Shown here in pieces: positions 39,212 through 47,921 of a stretch of 64,000 nucleotides of DNA (positions are counted from its first letter, which is position 1; each line of letters opens with the position of its first letter). A model generated the notes under the pieces. That model searched no databases and was not told the DNA's origin. It was given only the letters and a program-made list of their open reading frames with translations. Made by a program: the position numbers and the translations under genes. Origin of the DNA: Alphaproteobacteria bacterium (lineage in GTDB: Bacteria > Pseudomonadota > Alphaproteobacteria > Rhizobiales > Aestuariivirgaceae). The DNA lies in the NCBI GenBank assembly GCA_024640405.1, contig JAHEFB010000008.1:51454-115453 (forward strand), written 5' to 3'.

Positions 39212-39300
39212 CAATCGCAATATGGTTTCACCTGAATCCCAACCCATGGGGCTCAGCTGGAGCAAGAACTCAAAAGCGTGTCGCGGTTAATCGGCTTGAT

Positions 39301-40335
39301 TCAATTCAACAACTGGAAAATCACCCCGGACACAATGGCGCCACTGACACCCAGGCCGAGATATGCTGCGAACACCTGCTTCTTGACCAGCGACCAGACC
39401 GCAGCCATTGCGGGAACCGAACTGACGGCACCAGCGACCATAAACGACATGGCTGCACCACCGCTCATGCCCTGCTCCATCAACCCCGACAACAGTGGTG
39501 GAGCAATATAGGAGTTCAGATAGGCAGGCATGCCAACCACGGCCGCGATGGCAATTGGCACCACACCTTCACCGCCTACCAGTCCGGCAATGACCGACGC
39601 CGGGATATAGGTGACCAGCAAGGCTTCCAGGACGTAGGCTAGTGCGAGCCATTTGATCAGGAACAGTGCGTTGTTGGCGAACTCGGTATTGAAAACCTGT
39701 CGTCTTTGAGGTTCGTTCCAGAACGACCACACAGGTTTCCCATCGAACGGACTGGGGCCGCAACCGCATCTCGTGGACACCTGCTCGCGCAGTGGTTCTC
39801 CAAACCAGCCGGCTTTCAGCACAAGTTTTATGGCAAACCCGCCGAACAGGCCCAGCCCGATCGCAGACACCGCCTTGCCAATGGCGAACGGCCAACCGAG
39901 CGCTGCGGCGGTGATCAACAGGGTTGGCGGGTCAATCAGCGGAGAGGACAGCCAGAATGCCATGACCGCAGACAACGGCGCGCCCAGCGCCAGTAGCCCG
40001 GCGATAAACGGAATGACTTCGCACGAGCAGAACGGTGCCAGTCCGCCAAACAGGGCTGCCAGAACAATCATGCGATTTTCGCGGCCTTTGAAGGCATTGG
40101 CAATGACGGCTTCCGCGCCTGCAGCCTTCAGCCCGGCAATCAAAAGCACGGCAAAGGCAATATAAGGCAGTGTTCCCAGAAACGCCTTGCCGGCAAACGT
40201 GATGACCGGCACGAAGTTGGGATAATCCAGAACGGCTACGGCAACAGGTGCCAGCAGGGTTATCGTCCAGGGTGAGGCCAGACGGGACCTGATTTCATCC
40301 AGAACAGGCACGTGCCGCCGGGATACGTCGCTCAT
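39301..40335 (-). CDS. Permease, YraQ/SO_0444-like (DUF318) family, ArsR-associated
   Basis: GLAPFCSCEVIPFIAGLLALGAPLSAVMAFWLSSPLIDPPTLLITAAALGWPFAIGKAV; MSDVSRRH start at 40335 overlaps the ArsR stop as ATGA. Confidence 0.87.
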   Translation of the reverse strand: MSDVSRRHVPVLDEIRSRLASPWTITLLAPVAVAVLDYPNFVPVITFAGKAFLGTLPYIAFAVLLIAGLKAAGAEAVIANAFKGRENRMIVLAALFGGLAPFCSCEVIPFIAGLLALGAPLSAVMAFWLSSPLIDPPTLLITAAALGWPFAIGKAVSAIGLGLFGGFAIKLVLKAGWFGEPLREQVSTRCGCGPSPFDGKPVWSFWNEPQRRQVFNTEFANNALFLIKWLALAYVLEALLVTYIPASVIAGLVGGEGVVPIAIAAVVGMPAYLNSYIAPPLLSGLMEQGMSGGAAMSFMVAGAVSSVPAMAAVWSLVKKQVFAAYLGLGVSGAIVSGVIFQLLN

Positions 40336-40631
40336 GCGCCCATCTCCTGATCTGTACAGCACTCTTCAAGAATGAATGCAGCCAGCGCCTGCAAGTGCCG
40401 GTAATTTGCCTGATTGATGATGGTTCTGCCCTGCCGGTCCTGCACAATCAGGTCGGCCGAACTCAAGAACTTCAGGTGATGAGCAAGGGTAGAGCCCGGA
40501 ATGCCGGTGCGCAGCTGGATATCGCCCACCGGCAAGCCGTTGTCGCCTGCCCTGACCAGGGTTTGCAAGACTTCCAGACGGGATTCCGACCCCATGGCCG
40601 CAAACCCTTGTGCCGCAGCAACTACATCCAT
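40332..40631 (-). CDS. ArsR family transcriptional regulator
   Basis: AAQGFAAMGSESRLEVLQTLVRAGDNGLPVGDIQLRTGIPGSTLAHHLKFLSSADLIVQDRQGRTIINQANY. Confidence 0.94.
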   Translation of the reverse strand: MDVVAAAQGFAAMGSESRLEVLQTLVRAGDNGLPVGDIQLRTGIPGSTLAHHLKFLSSADLIVQDRQGRTIINQANYRHLQALAAFILEECCTDQEMGA

Positions 40632-40644
40632 GACAAAAATCCAT

Positions 40645-40666
40645 TATTTCGATAAATCTAGAAATA
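40645..40666. promoter_or_regulatory. Candidate ArsR operator
   Basis: TATTTCGATAAATCTAGAAATA dyad (TATTTC...GAAATA), 13 bp upstream of the arsR-like ATG. Confidence 0.5.
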
Positions 40667-40857
40667 TAGAAACAAAGGATGTTTGTCAACTGCCCCCAAA
40701 ACGAATGACCGCGGATACCGGAGTATGCCGCAGTCAGATTTATCGGTTCAGTCAATACGGCTGGAGTTTCCTCAGACCCGAATTGATTGCCCGGAATATG
40801 TTCTCGCTTCGATTCAGCAAAACCGCCGCAAACATTCAATCAATAGCCAGGTAACTC

Positions 40858-41853
40858 TTATGGCTCGCCCTGGAATTCAAATGTCCGCCCTACGCAGCTA
40901 TGGTTGAAATCCGGTGTGCCGAGGGTTGCGCCCTGGCGATCAACCGTCAACCGATCAACACTGAATGAATAGGAAGTGCCTACCATGATGGTATGATCAT
41001 CGACATCCTGAGAACTTGAACCCTCAATACCAGATTCGACTACACAACTATCCCGAAAAGTTCCCCGATAGGCGACAAACACGGGCAGATCTCCAACGAT
41101 CGGCATCGCACCAAGAATAAAGTCGTATCTGGCCTTCACCGAGAAGGCCTCCATGTCACCCAAATCCGAATTTGCGTAATCAGCCTTGAGGTAGGTGCCT
41201 TCCAGTTGCAATCGCGAATCCGGTGTCGGGAACCAACGGACAACACCTCTGGCGAAAATTCCGTCGTCAAGACCTGACGTTGACAGGATTCCGTTGCCGA
41301 AGGGAACCGAAACACCAAAATCCGGGTTGAACCCGATGTAACCGCCCTGGCCGTAAAAGGTCACATCGCCCATGTAGAACTGGGCCTCACCACCGACGAA
41401 GTGCAGATCATGATCAAAATCGGCGAATTCGGATCCTCCGGCCCCGCCAAACACCCCAAACAGCCCGGTCGATGGGTCACGCCAGCTGAAATGGACCGTG
41501 CCCTGGAAATGATACTCTGGTCCGAAGACATCTTCATCGCCATCGGCCAAAGCATTGGAATTGTATTCATATTTGACATCTGACTGCATGGAGATGTTCT
41601 CGCCCAACGGCAAGCTCAACAACCCCTCGCCGCCTGTTGCAAATACCGTGTCGTCGGGACTTGAATCACTATCGTCGCTGTCGCCATTGACAAGAGTACT
41701 GTCAGCACCGTCAATGAATTGCACACCGGCCCACTTATCGACCACGCCGGAGACGATCAGTCCCAGTTCGCGTTCGGTTTCCAAGTCTGCGGCCTGAACG
41801 GACGGTGCCATTACGGCGATTGCCATGACTGATGCCGCTACAAGATTTTTCAT
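40858..41853 (-). CDS. Putative outer membrane/porin-like protein, tandem paralog 1
   Basis: Signal MKNLVAASVMAIAVMAPSVQAADLETE; alternating beta-type sequence; near-identical domains to 42107..43120. Confidence 0.75.
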   Translation of the reverse strand: MKNLVAASVMAIAVMAPSVQAADLETERELGLIVSGVVDKWAGVQFIDGADSTLVNGDSDDSDSSPDDTVFATGGEGLLSLPLGENISMQSDVKYEYNSNALADGDEDVFGPEYHFQGTVHFSWRDPSTGLFGVFGGAGGSEFADFDHDLHFVGGEAQFYMGDVTFYGQGGYIGFNPDFGVSVPFGNGILSTSGLDDGIFARGVVRWFPTPDSRLQLEGTYLKADYANSDLGDMEAFSVKARYDFILGAMPIVGDLPVFVAYRGTFRDSCVVESGIEGSSSQDVDDHTIMVGTSYSFSVDRLTVDRQGATLGTPDFNHSCVGRTFEFQGEP

Positions 41854-42106
41854 TGCTACTTACCCCTGCAAAGGATTCCCTGACGAAACATTATCGGCCA
41901 AATTGACCTTATGCAATCAGAGATTGTCCGTTTCCCTAGCATTTGCGCGGTATCCCAAATAAATGACCGCAGACACCGAAGTTTTCTGCGGTCAATTACC
42001 GTGGTTCACTCAGTCGACTTGCATTTGATGAATTGCAGGCTGAATGCGACGTGAGATTCCCACAACTAAACCCGGCAGTTCAGACGCAGGCGTCTTGGGA
42101 TTCAGG

Positions 42107-43120
42107 TTACTCCTCAAAATTTTCCACATCAAATACACTTCCGGCACAACTGTGATTGAAATCAGGCGTGCCTAGTGTTGCGCCCTGGCGATCAACTGTC
42201 AGTCGATCCACGCTGAATGAATAAGATGTACCGACCATGATCGTGTGATCATCAACATCACCAGAGGTCTCTTCATCATTAAGTGATATTACGGTACAAT
42301 TGTCCCGGAATGTGCCACGGTAGGCGACAAATACCGGCAGGTCGCCAACGATCGGCATCGCTCCGAGGACGAAATCGTATCTGGCCTTCACAGAAAAGGC
42401 CTCCATGTCACCCAAACCGGAAATCGCATAGTCAGCCTTGACGTAGGTGCCTTCCAGTTGAAGCCGTGAATCGGCAGTCGGGAACCAACGTATCACGCCT
42501 CTTGCAAAAACACCGTCATCAAGACCTGAAAAAGCCGCGCTTATATTGTCGTTGATCTGGACCGTCGAGAAACCGAAATCCGGGTTGAACCCAATGTACC
42601 CGCCCTGGCCGTACAAGGTCACATTATCCAGGTAGAACTGCGCCTCACCGCCGACATAATGCAAATCGTGATCCAGACTTTGGAAATCCGCCCCGCCTGC
42701 GCCGCCAAACACACCGAACAGTCCGGTTGAAGGATCGCGCCAGCTGAAATGGACCGTTCCCTGGTAGTGATAGCGCGGCCCGAATACATCGGGATCATCA
42801 CTGCCAAAAGCGGTAGAATTGTATTCGTATTTTACATCCGACTGCATGGAGATGTTGTCACCCAGCGGCAAACTCAACAGCCCTTCCCCGCCTGTTGCAA
42901 TCACCGTTTCGTCTTCGCTGAAAACCGATAGTTCAAGTTCGCCGCTTGCTTCAGGATCGACAAAAAGCAGATCGCTTTCAATGAACTGCACACCTACCCA
43001 CTTGTCCACCACGCCGGAGACGATCAACCCCAGTTCACGTTCGGTTTCGAGATCGGCTGCCTGAACGGACGGAGACATTACGGCAATTGCCATGGCTGAT
43101 GCCACTACAAGATTTTTCAT
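42107..43120 (-). CDS. Putative outer membrane/porin-like protein, tandem paralog 2
   Basis: MKNLVVASAMAIAVMSPSVQAADLETERELGLIVSGVVDKWVGVQFIES..., long identical blocks with 40858..41853. Confidence 0.75.
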   Translation of the reverse strand: MKNLVVASAMAIAVMSPSVQAADLETERELGLIVSGVVDKWVGVQFIESDLLFVDPEASGELELSVFSEDETVIATGGEGLLSLPLGDNISMQSDVKYEYNSTAFGSDDPDVFGPRYHYQGTVHFSWRDPSTGLFGVFGGAGGADFQSLDHDLHYVGGEAQFYLDNVTLYGQGGYIGFNPDFGFSTVQINDNISAAFSGLDDGVFARGVIRWFPTADSRLQLEGTYVKADYAISGLGDMEAFSVKARYDFVLGAMPIVGDLPVFVAYRGTFRDNCTVISLNDEETSGDVDDHTIMVGTSYSFSVDRLTVDRQGATLGTPDFNHSCAGSVFDVENFEE

Positions 43121-43263
43121 TGCTACTTACCCCTGCAAAGGGTTCCCTAACGAAACCTTAACGCGTAAATTGACCTTGCGCAATTGAAGATCGTCCGTCT
43201 TCCGAAGTTTTTCGAACACTTTTGCGCCAATACTGGCAAAAAAGTCAGGATATACTCGCAATC

Positions 43264-43590
43264 CTAGCCTTCCGGCGGAAACATTCCTGCGCAGGTTTGC
43301 AGGGCGTTGGCCAGAAAATCATCGTGTTTGGCCTGATCAATCACACCATCCTTCAGCATGTCGGCAATATCGCCGCCCCGCTTGGTGCGGCATTCTTCAT
43401 ATTCCGGATTGGTCGCAGGCGCACTTCCGGCACCGCTGCCCTGTGCACCGGATACGGCGGCCGGACGGCCGGCAGCATCGGTGTTGGCTTGCTTGTGCCA
43501 GGTCAGTGCCAGACCGGAGAGTGCCAGGACACAAATAAGCCCGGCCAGAAACCTGGCACCGTTCCTGTCCAGAAAATGACGACTATCCAT
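43264..43590 (-). CDS. Hypothetical single-TM protein at the end of the FDH cluster
   Basis: N-terminal TM (ARFLAGLICVLALSGLALTW), Cys pair in YEECRTKRGGDIADMLKDGVIDQAKHDDFLANALQTCAGMFPPEG. Confidence 0.65.
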   Translation of the reverse strand: MDSRHFLDRNGARFLAGLICVLALSGLALTWHKQANTDAAGRPAAVSGAQGSGAGSAPATNPEYEECRTKRGGDIADMLKDGVIDQAKHDDFLANALQTCAGMFPPEG

Positions 43591-43691
43591 TTCTCAATCC
43601 TCCCGGTATTTGCCCCGGATTCCAGGGTCCACAAGTCCCGTCCACAAAACCTGCCCCTGCATTCTGCAGGAATGGTGCAAAGTCTATGGTG

Positions 43692-44720
43692 TCAGCTGCC
43701 ACGCTGCAATGGCAGGTTCAGCAACAAATTCTGCGGCTTCATGTTGAGCTTGCCATCGGGTGATTGCGCCATGCTGAGCCAGACCGGATTGCCACGGACG
43801 CGCTCGATAACCGACTGCTGATCCAGTATATCCATGCGGAACAACCCGATGATGCTGACTTGTTCGTCAAGCGACAGTTCTGCGCCTTCGAACAATTTGT
43901 TCATCAACCGGCTGGCCTGTGCATCAAGGCCGGTGTACCAGACCCACCTTTCATCATCGATGCGCTGCACCGGCTGAACCCGAACACTGATGCCGATAAA
44001 GTGGTTGATCCAGTGCTCAATCACCCGGGCGAATGCATCATTGGCCGGCTGGGTAAAGCGGAAGTCAACAACCGTATCAAAACGCTCGGCGCGCTCCCAG
44101 TACATGTCCTTGTTATCTTCGTCCAGCACGTCAAGCTCGACCTGTTTAAGCGGCGTGGCCGCTTCCATAACCAGCTGTCCAAGGCCTCCCATACCGCCGG
44201 TTTCTGCAAACATCTCAACAACTTCTTCGTCAGCCAGCATCAACTGACCTTCATCGGTGGACACGTTCTGCGAGCGGAAAAAAATCTCGGCTGCCCGCCA
44301 GCGCATGGGATCGGTCTGGCCATGCAGAATGCTCGCAAGAATGGCGTGAACGATCTGCTCGACAAACAACGGAGGCACATTTCCGGCCTCACCTCGCACT
44401 ATTGCCAGATATGCCTTTTCAAGGGTTTTTGATGCCACCAGCAAATCGCGGAAAGCCAGGAACACCTTGTAGTTCTCGCCTGCATCCGCGTCCTCGAATT
44501 CAGACAATTCCTGAACCGAAAATTGCAGATAGGGATCGTCAACCAACCGGGCGTGGGCGACGCGCTCTGCCTCACAGCTGTCCTCGATCGGCGCCAGTTC
44601 AGGACGTGCAAAGTAGGCACGCAGATAATCTGCCGTCACCTCCAGCCCGCCACGACCCGGAAGGCGGTTCAGCAGATAAGCACCGGATGAATGCCATGCC
44701 CGTTCACTCATCAGCCACAT
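43692..44720 (-). CDS. DUF6352-like family protein (FDH-cluster-associated)
   Basis: Full-length 342-aa ORF; LPGRGGLEVTADYLRAYFARPELAPIEDSCEAER; name assigned from memory of the FDH-linked family. Confidence 0.7.
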   Translation of the reverse strand: MWLMSERAWHSSGAYLLNRLPGRGGLEVTADYLRAYFARPELAPIEDSCEAERVAHARLVDDPYLQFSVQELSEFEDADAGENYKVFLAFRDLLVASKTLEKAYLAIVRGEAGNVPPLFVEQIVHAILASILHGQTDPMRWRAAEIFFRSQNVSTDEGQLMLADEEVVEMFAETGGMGGLGQLVMEAATPLKQVELDVLDEDNKDMYWERAERFDTVVDFRFTQPANDAFARVIEHWINHFIGISVRVQPVQRIDDERWVWYTGLDAQASRLMNKLFEGAELSLDEQVSIIGLFRMDILDQQSVIERVRGNPVWLSMAQSPDGKLNMKPQNLLLNLPLQRGS

Positions 44721-45189
44721 CCCAGATACGTGTGTGCGGCTTCTCCTGGCCCGGCGGCGTGATTTCGCGATACTCCTCGTGAATTGCGCCTTCCTCCGTC
44801 AGAGTGCGATGAACCGTCAGCAGAGTATTAAGCGGTTTGCCTTCGGCAAGTTCTTGCGCAAAGCCGATTTCCTCGCGCGCAGCATCTCGGGCCGATGCCA
44901 TGTCCGGTGCCTGATAGTCTTCCACGAACAGTTGAGCCAGCGTTTCGATTGCATCAGACATCTCGCTGGCACTCGCCTCGCCAATCGATACAAATGTCGC
45001 CCGGCCCAGACTGGGCAGTGCGAGAAATCCGTTGGCAAATGCCTGCCTCGTCTTCCCCCTGATTTCCTCAGTGGAAATGCCGGCAAAAGCAAAAGCTCCC
45101 GATAGGGCGATCTCATCGGACCCTGCGGGTGCGGCAAAAACATGCTCATCTGACGAGTCAAACCGTATTGTGCGCAAAACCTTGACCAT
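44704..45189 (-). CDS. DUF6505-like family protein (FDH-cluster-associated)
   Basis: MVKVLRTIRFDSSDEHVFAAPAGSDEIALSGAFAFAG; 17-bp overlap with the next gene; name from memory of the family. Confidence 0.68.
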   Translation of the reverse strand: MVKVLRTIRFDSSDEHVFAAPAGSDEIALSGAFAFAGISTEEIRGKTRQAFANGFLALPSLGRATFVSIGEASASEMSDAIETLAQLFVEDYQAPDMASARDAAREEIGFAQELAEGKPLNTLLTVHRTLTEEGAIHEEYREITPPGQEKPHTRIWDVADE

Positions 45190-45192
45190 GGC

Positions 45193-45930
45193 TTAGGGAT
45201 GCCCGGTAACAGTCTCGGTCAGCACGAAGGCCTGAACCGGTTTGTCGGCTGCTGCAAACAGCAGGTTGCCGTCTTCATCCATGCCGGTTACCCGGCCGCA
45301 TACGGTCGCACCGGCATGGCGAAACGTCACATCTTCATCGGACCCGAATACCCTGCCCAGCCAATTGTCATGCACACCCTTGAAACCTTCGTTCATCCAC
45401 CCGTCGATCCAGGTCAGAAAATGACGCGAAACCGACTCTATCAACATTGTGCGGGTCACTTCCCCGGCACCTTCTTCGTGAAGGGTTGTGCTGTCCGGCA
45501 GTTCGCCGGGATTTTCCACCGACAGATCAAGAGTAATGGCCACATCAAGGCTCAACACCATCCAGTCCGGCACATCGTCAGCACTCAGGCCGGCCGGCAC
45601 GTCAAGCCTGATACCGCCTGCCCTGGCGCCGTTGACCAGAATATCTCCCGGCCACCGATAGTGCACGGCAATTTCCGGCGGCGATATGGCGCCGAAGGCA
45701 TCGCCAAATGCAACTGCCAGGACATGGCGCACCTGCGCGGCGCGCGAAAACGGCACGTCCGGCTCGAGCACAACAGCCATGTTGAGACGGTCTTCCGACT
45801 GCGACCAGAACAAATCGCCCGCACCCGCCTCTGCTTTCCTTACGGCCGCTATCGCGACGCTCGCAGAATCGATTCCCGGCTGCACCGCAATTCCATTCAA
45901 CAATGGAGGAAAGACCGGTTCTTCAGTCAT
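45193..45930 (-). CDS. Biotin/lipoate protein ligase-like family protein (FDH-cluster-associated)
   Basis: FPPLLNGIAVQPGIDSASVAIAAVRKAEAGAGDLFWSQSEDRLNMAVVLEPDVPFSRAAQVRHVLAVAFGDAFG...VHYRWPGDILVNGARAGGIRLDVP: W/RWPGDIL-NG-K/R-GG ligase-like motif; MTEEPVFPP start at 45930. Confidence 0.75.
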   Translation of the reverse strand: MTEEPVFPPLLNGIAVQPGIDSASVAIAAVRKAEAGAGDLFWSQSEDRLNMAVVLEPDVPFSRAAQVRHVLAVAFGDAFGAISPPEIAVHYRWPGDILVNGARAGGIRLDVPAGLSADDVPDWMVLSLDVAITLDLSVENPGELPDSTTLHEEGAGEVTRTMLIESVSRHFLTWIDGWMNEGFKGVHDNWLGRVFGSDEDVTFRHAGATVCGRVTGMDEDGNLLFAAADKPVQAFVLTETVTGHP

Positions 45931-45979
45931 AAAACAAGCCTGCAATACCAAAGAAACTGGCTGTTGACCCGATCTGACA

Positions 45980-46171
45980 TCAGCCCAGATCAATTTCACC
46001 GGTGACGGTGTGGTCCAGCGCCACATCACCACAGGTAATCGTTGCGGTGACAGTTACACTGCCCGAAGACTTGCCGGATGCGCGAACAGCCTCCTCGATT
46101 TTCTGCTGCGAGGTAACACCTACCTGCTTGAGGAACTTGCGCATCGACATGTTGAACTTGTCGTCATCCAT
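45980..46171 (-). CDS. DUF6494-like small protein (FDH-cluster-associated)
   Basis: MDDDKFNMSMRKFLKQVGVTSQQKIEEAVRASGKSSGSVTVTATITCGDVALDHTVTGEIDLG. Confidence 0.72.
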   Translation of the reverse strand: MDDDKFNMSMRKFLKQVGVTSQQKIEEAVRASGKSSGSVTVTATITCGDVALDHTVTGEIDLG

Positions 46172-46264
46172 TTTCAGCTTTTCCCTGTTGCTTCAACTGG
46201 CGCCCATTTCAGAGACGTTCATGGTGGTGACTTTTGGTCACGGCAACCAAGAAACCATTCCACT

Positions 46265-46387
46265 TTACTGGCGGACACTGTCGGTCGTGTACACATTACC
46301 CGCTGAAAGGTCCAGCGACGCCAGTGCAAAATGCGCTCCCACTCCGATCACAGCCATTGCTGCACATGCCAGTACAAATGCTTTCAT
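46265..46387 (-). CDS. Small (40 aa) hypothetical membrane peptide
   Basis: MKAFVLACAAMAVIGVGAHFALASLDLSAGNVYTTDSVRQ with GGGAAGG-like RBS upstream. Confidence 0.5.
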   Translation of the reverse strand: MKAFVLACAAMAVIGVGAHFALASLDLSAGNVYTTDSVRQ

Positions 46388-46493
46388 CGTCTTGACCTTC
46401 CCTGTTCCCCGAGCGCTGCTATAACGGCAGATCGAGACATTCGCGATATTATCCATGATATAGGTATGTGGCGCACTGATGTGCAAACTGTTT

Positions 46494-47903
46494 TCACTTG
46501 ATTGACTGATCCTGTGCCGTTTCGGTTTTTTCCTTCAGCCATGCAATCATCGCGTCTCGCTCTTCGGAATTGGACATTTTCTGCAGCGGCATCTTGGTGC
46601 CGGGTACGAGATGCTGCGGGCCCTTTTCAAACAACTGGCCAATAGTGTCGGCGCTCCAGACAATCTCCGACTCAAGCAATGCTTTCGAATAGGGGTAGCC
46701 CGGCAACGTGCCGGCCTTGCGGCCGAACACACCATAAAGGGTCGGCCCAGCCCGGTTGGCATCGTCGGGTGACAATGTATGGCAGACAGAACATTTGCGG
46801 GCAAACTGGCGTTCGCCGACGCTCAAGCCTTCATCGGCCTGAAACCGCCGCGGGAATTTGCCGCGCGCGGGTTCAAAATTCCGCCCGGGGCGGAACTGCC
46901 AGTAATGCACGGTGTCGTCGAGCCCTCCAAGATACAGGGTGTCGCCATCGCCTGAAAATGTCAGCGCCCAGATCGGACCATACGGGTTGTCCAGCAATTT
47001 CACCGGTGTCCAGTCGGTCATGTCGTGCACCGATACAATGCCGTCTCCGCCACCAAACGCCAGCACCTTGTGTTCTGGCGAAACCGCAACTGACAGGATC
47101 GGGCGTTCGCGCTGTGCCAGTTCATGGGCAATTTCGCCACTTTCAATGTCGAGAACCGCTGCTGTTCCATTCAAGGCGCCGAAAGCCAGTTTGCTGCCGC
47201 CAGGCAAGGCCGCCAGTACGTTGATCCCCCAGCCATTGCGATAAATCACACGGTCTTGGGATCCATCCTTGACCCGCCACTTGCGAATCGTCGCGTCGGT
47301 GCCGGTGGAATAGACAAACTGGCCATCGGTGGAGAAAACGGCTGCGTTGACTGTGTTGCGATGACCTTTCAATATCCACAATTCACGCCGCTCGACCAGC
47401 GACCAGATGCGCACCGTCCGATCCCAGGAGGCTGAGGCGGCGAGCGTGCCATCGGGGGACAGGGCAACTCCAACCACCTTGTGGTCATGACCCCTGAATA
47501 CGTGCTCAACCGCTCCTGTCTGCAGATCGAGCAGCCGCAGCATGCCATCGTCACTGCCGGTAACGGCATGCCTTGCGTCGGGCAGAACAGCAACCGCGTT
47601 GACGGCTCCATCATGGTCGGAAAAGCGTCTGAGCATGGCAGGTCTTGCCGCATCGGAGACGTTCCACAACATCATAGAATAGTCGAAGCTGCCCGATACA
47701 ATACCGACACCGTCCGGGGAGGTTGCAACCGCCTTCACCGGTCCACCATGGCCTTTCAGATCCCCCTGCCCCGGCTTGTTGGCGGCTTCTGAGGCAATGC
47801 TCAGGCTTGCGATCAGCGTGACGACAATCACCATTGCAATCCAGACAAGCTGAACCTTTGTCAGACTGCGAAACAAACTCCTGAAAAAGCGATCCCCGAT
47901 CAA
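46494..47903 (-). CDS. WD40-repeat protein with C-terminal class I cytochrome c domain
   Basis: WD-type repeats (GHGGPVKAVATSPDGVGIVSGSFDYSMMLWNVSD; GHRNTVNAAVFSTDGQFVYSTGTDATIRKWRV) followed by GERQFARKCSVCHTLSPDDANRAGPTLYGVFGRKAGTLPGYPYS...KMPLQKM. Confidence 0.92.
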   Translation of the reverse strand: MIGDRFFRSLFRSLTKVQLVWIAMVIVVTLIASLSIASEAANKPGQGDLKGHGGPVKAVATSPDGVGIVSGSFDYSMMLWNVSDAARPAMLRRFSDHDGAVNAVAVLPDARHAVTGSDDGMLRLLDLQTGAVEHVFRGHDHKVVGVALSPDGTLAASASWDRTVRIWSLVERRELWILKGHRNTVNAAVFSTDGQFVYSTGTDATIRKWRVKDGSQDRVIYRNGWGINVLAALPGGSKLAFGALNGTAAVLDIESGEIAHELAQRERPILSVAVSPEHKVLAFGGGDGIVSVHDMTDWTPVKLLDNPYGPIWALTFSGDGDTLYLGGLDDTVHYWQFRPGRNFEPARGKFPRRFQADEGLSVGERQFARKCSVCHTLSPDDANRAGPTLYGVFGRKAGTLPGYPYSKALLESEIVWSADTIGQLFEKGPQHLVPGTKMPLQKMSNSEERDAMIAWLKEKTETAQDQSIK

Positions 47904-47921
47904 GGCGTCACTCCCGCTAAT

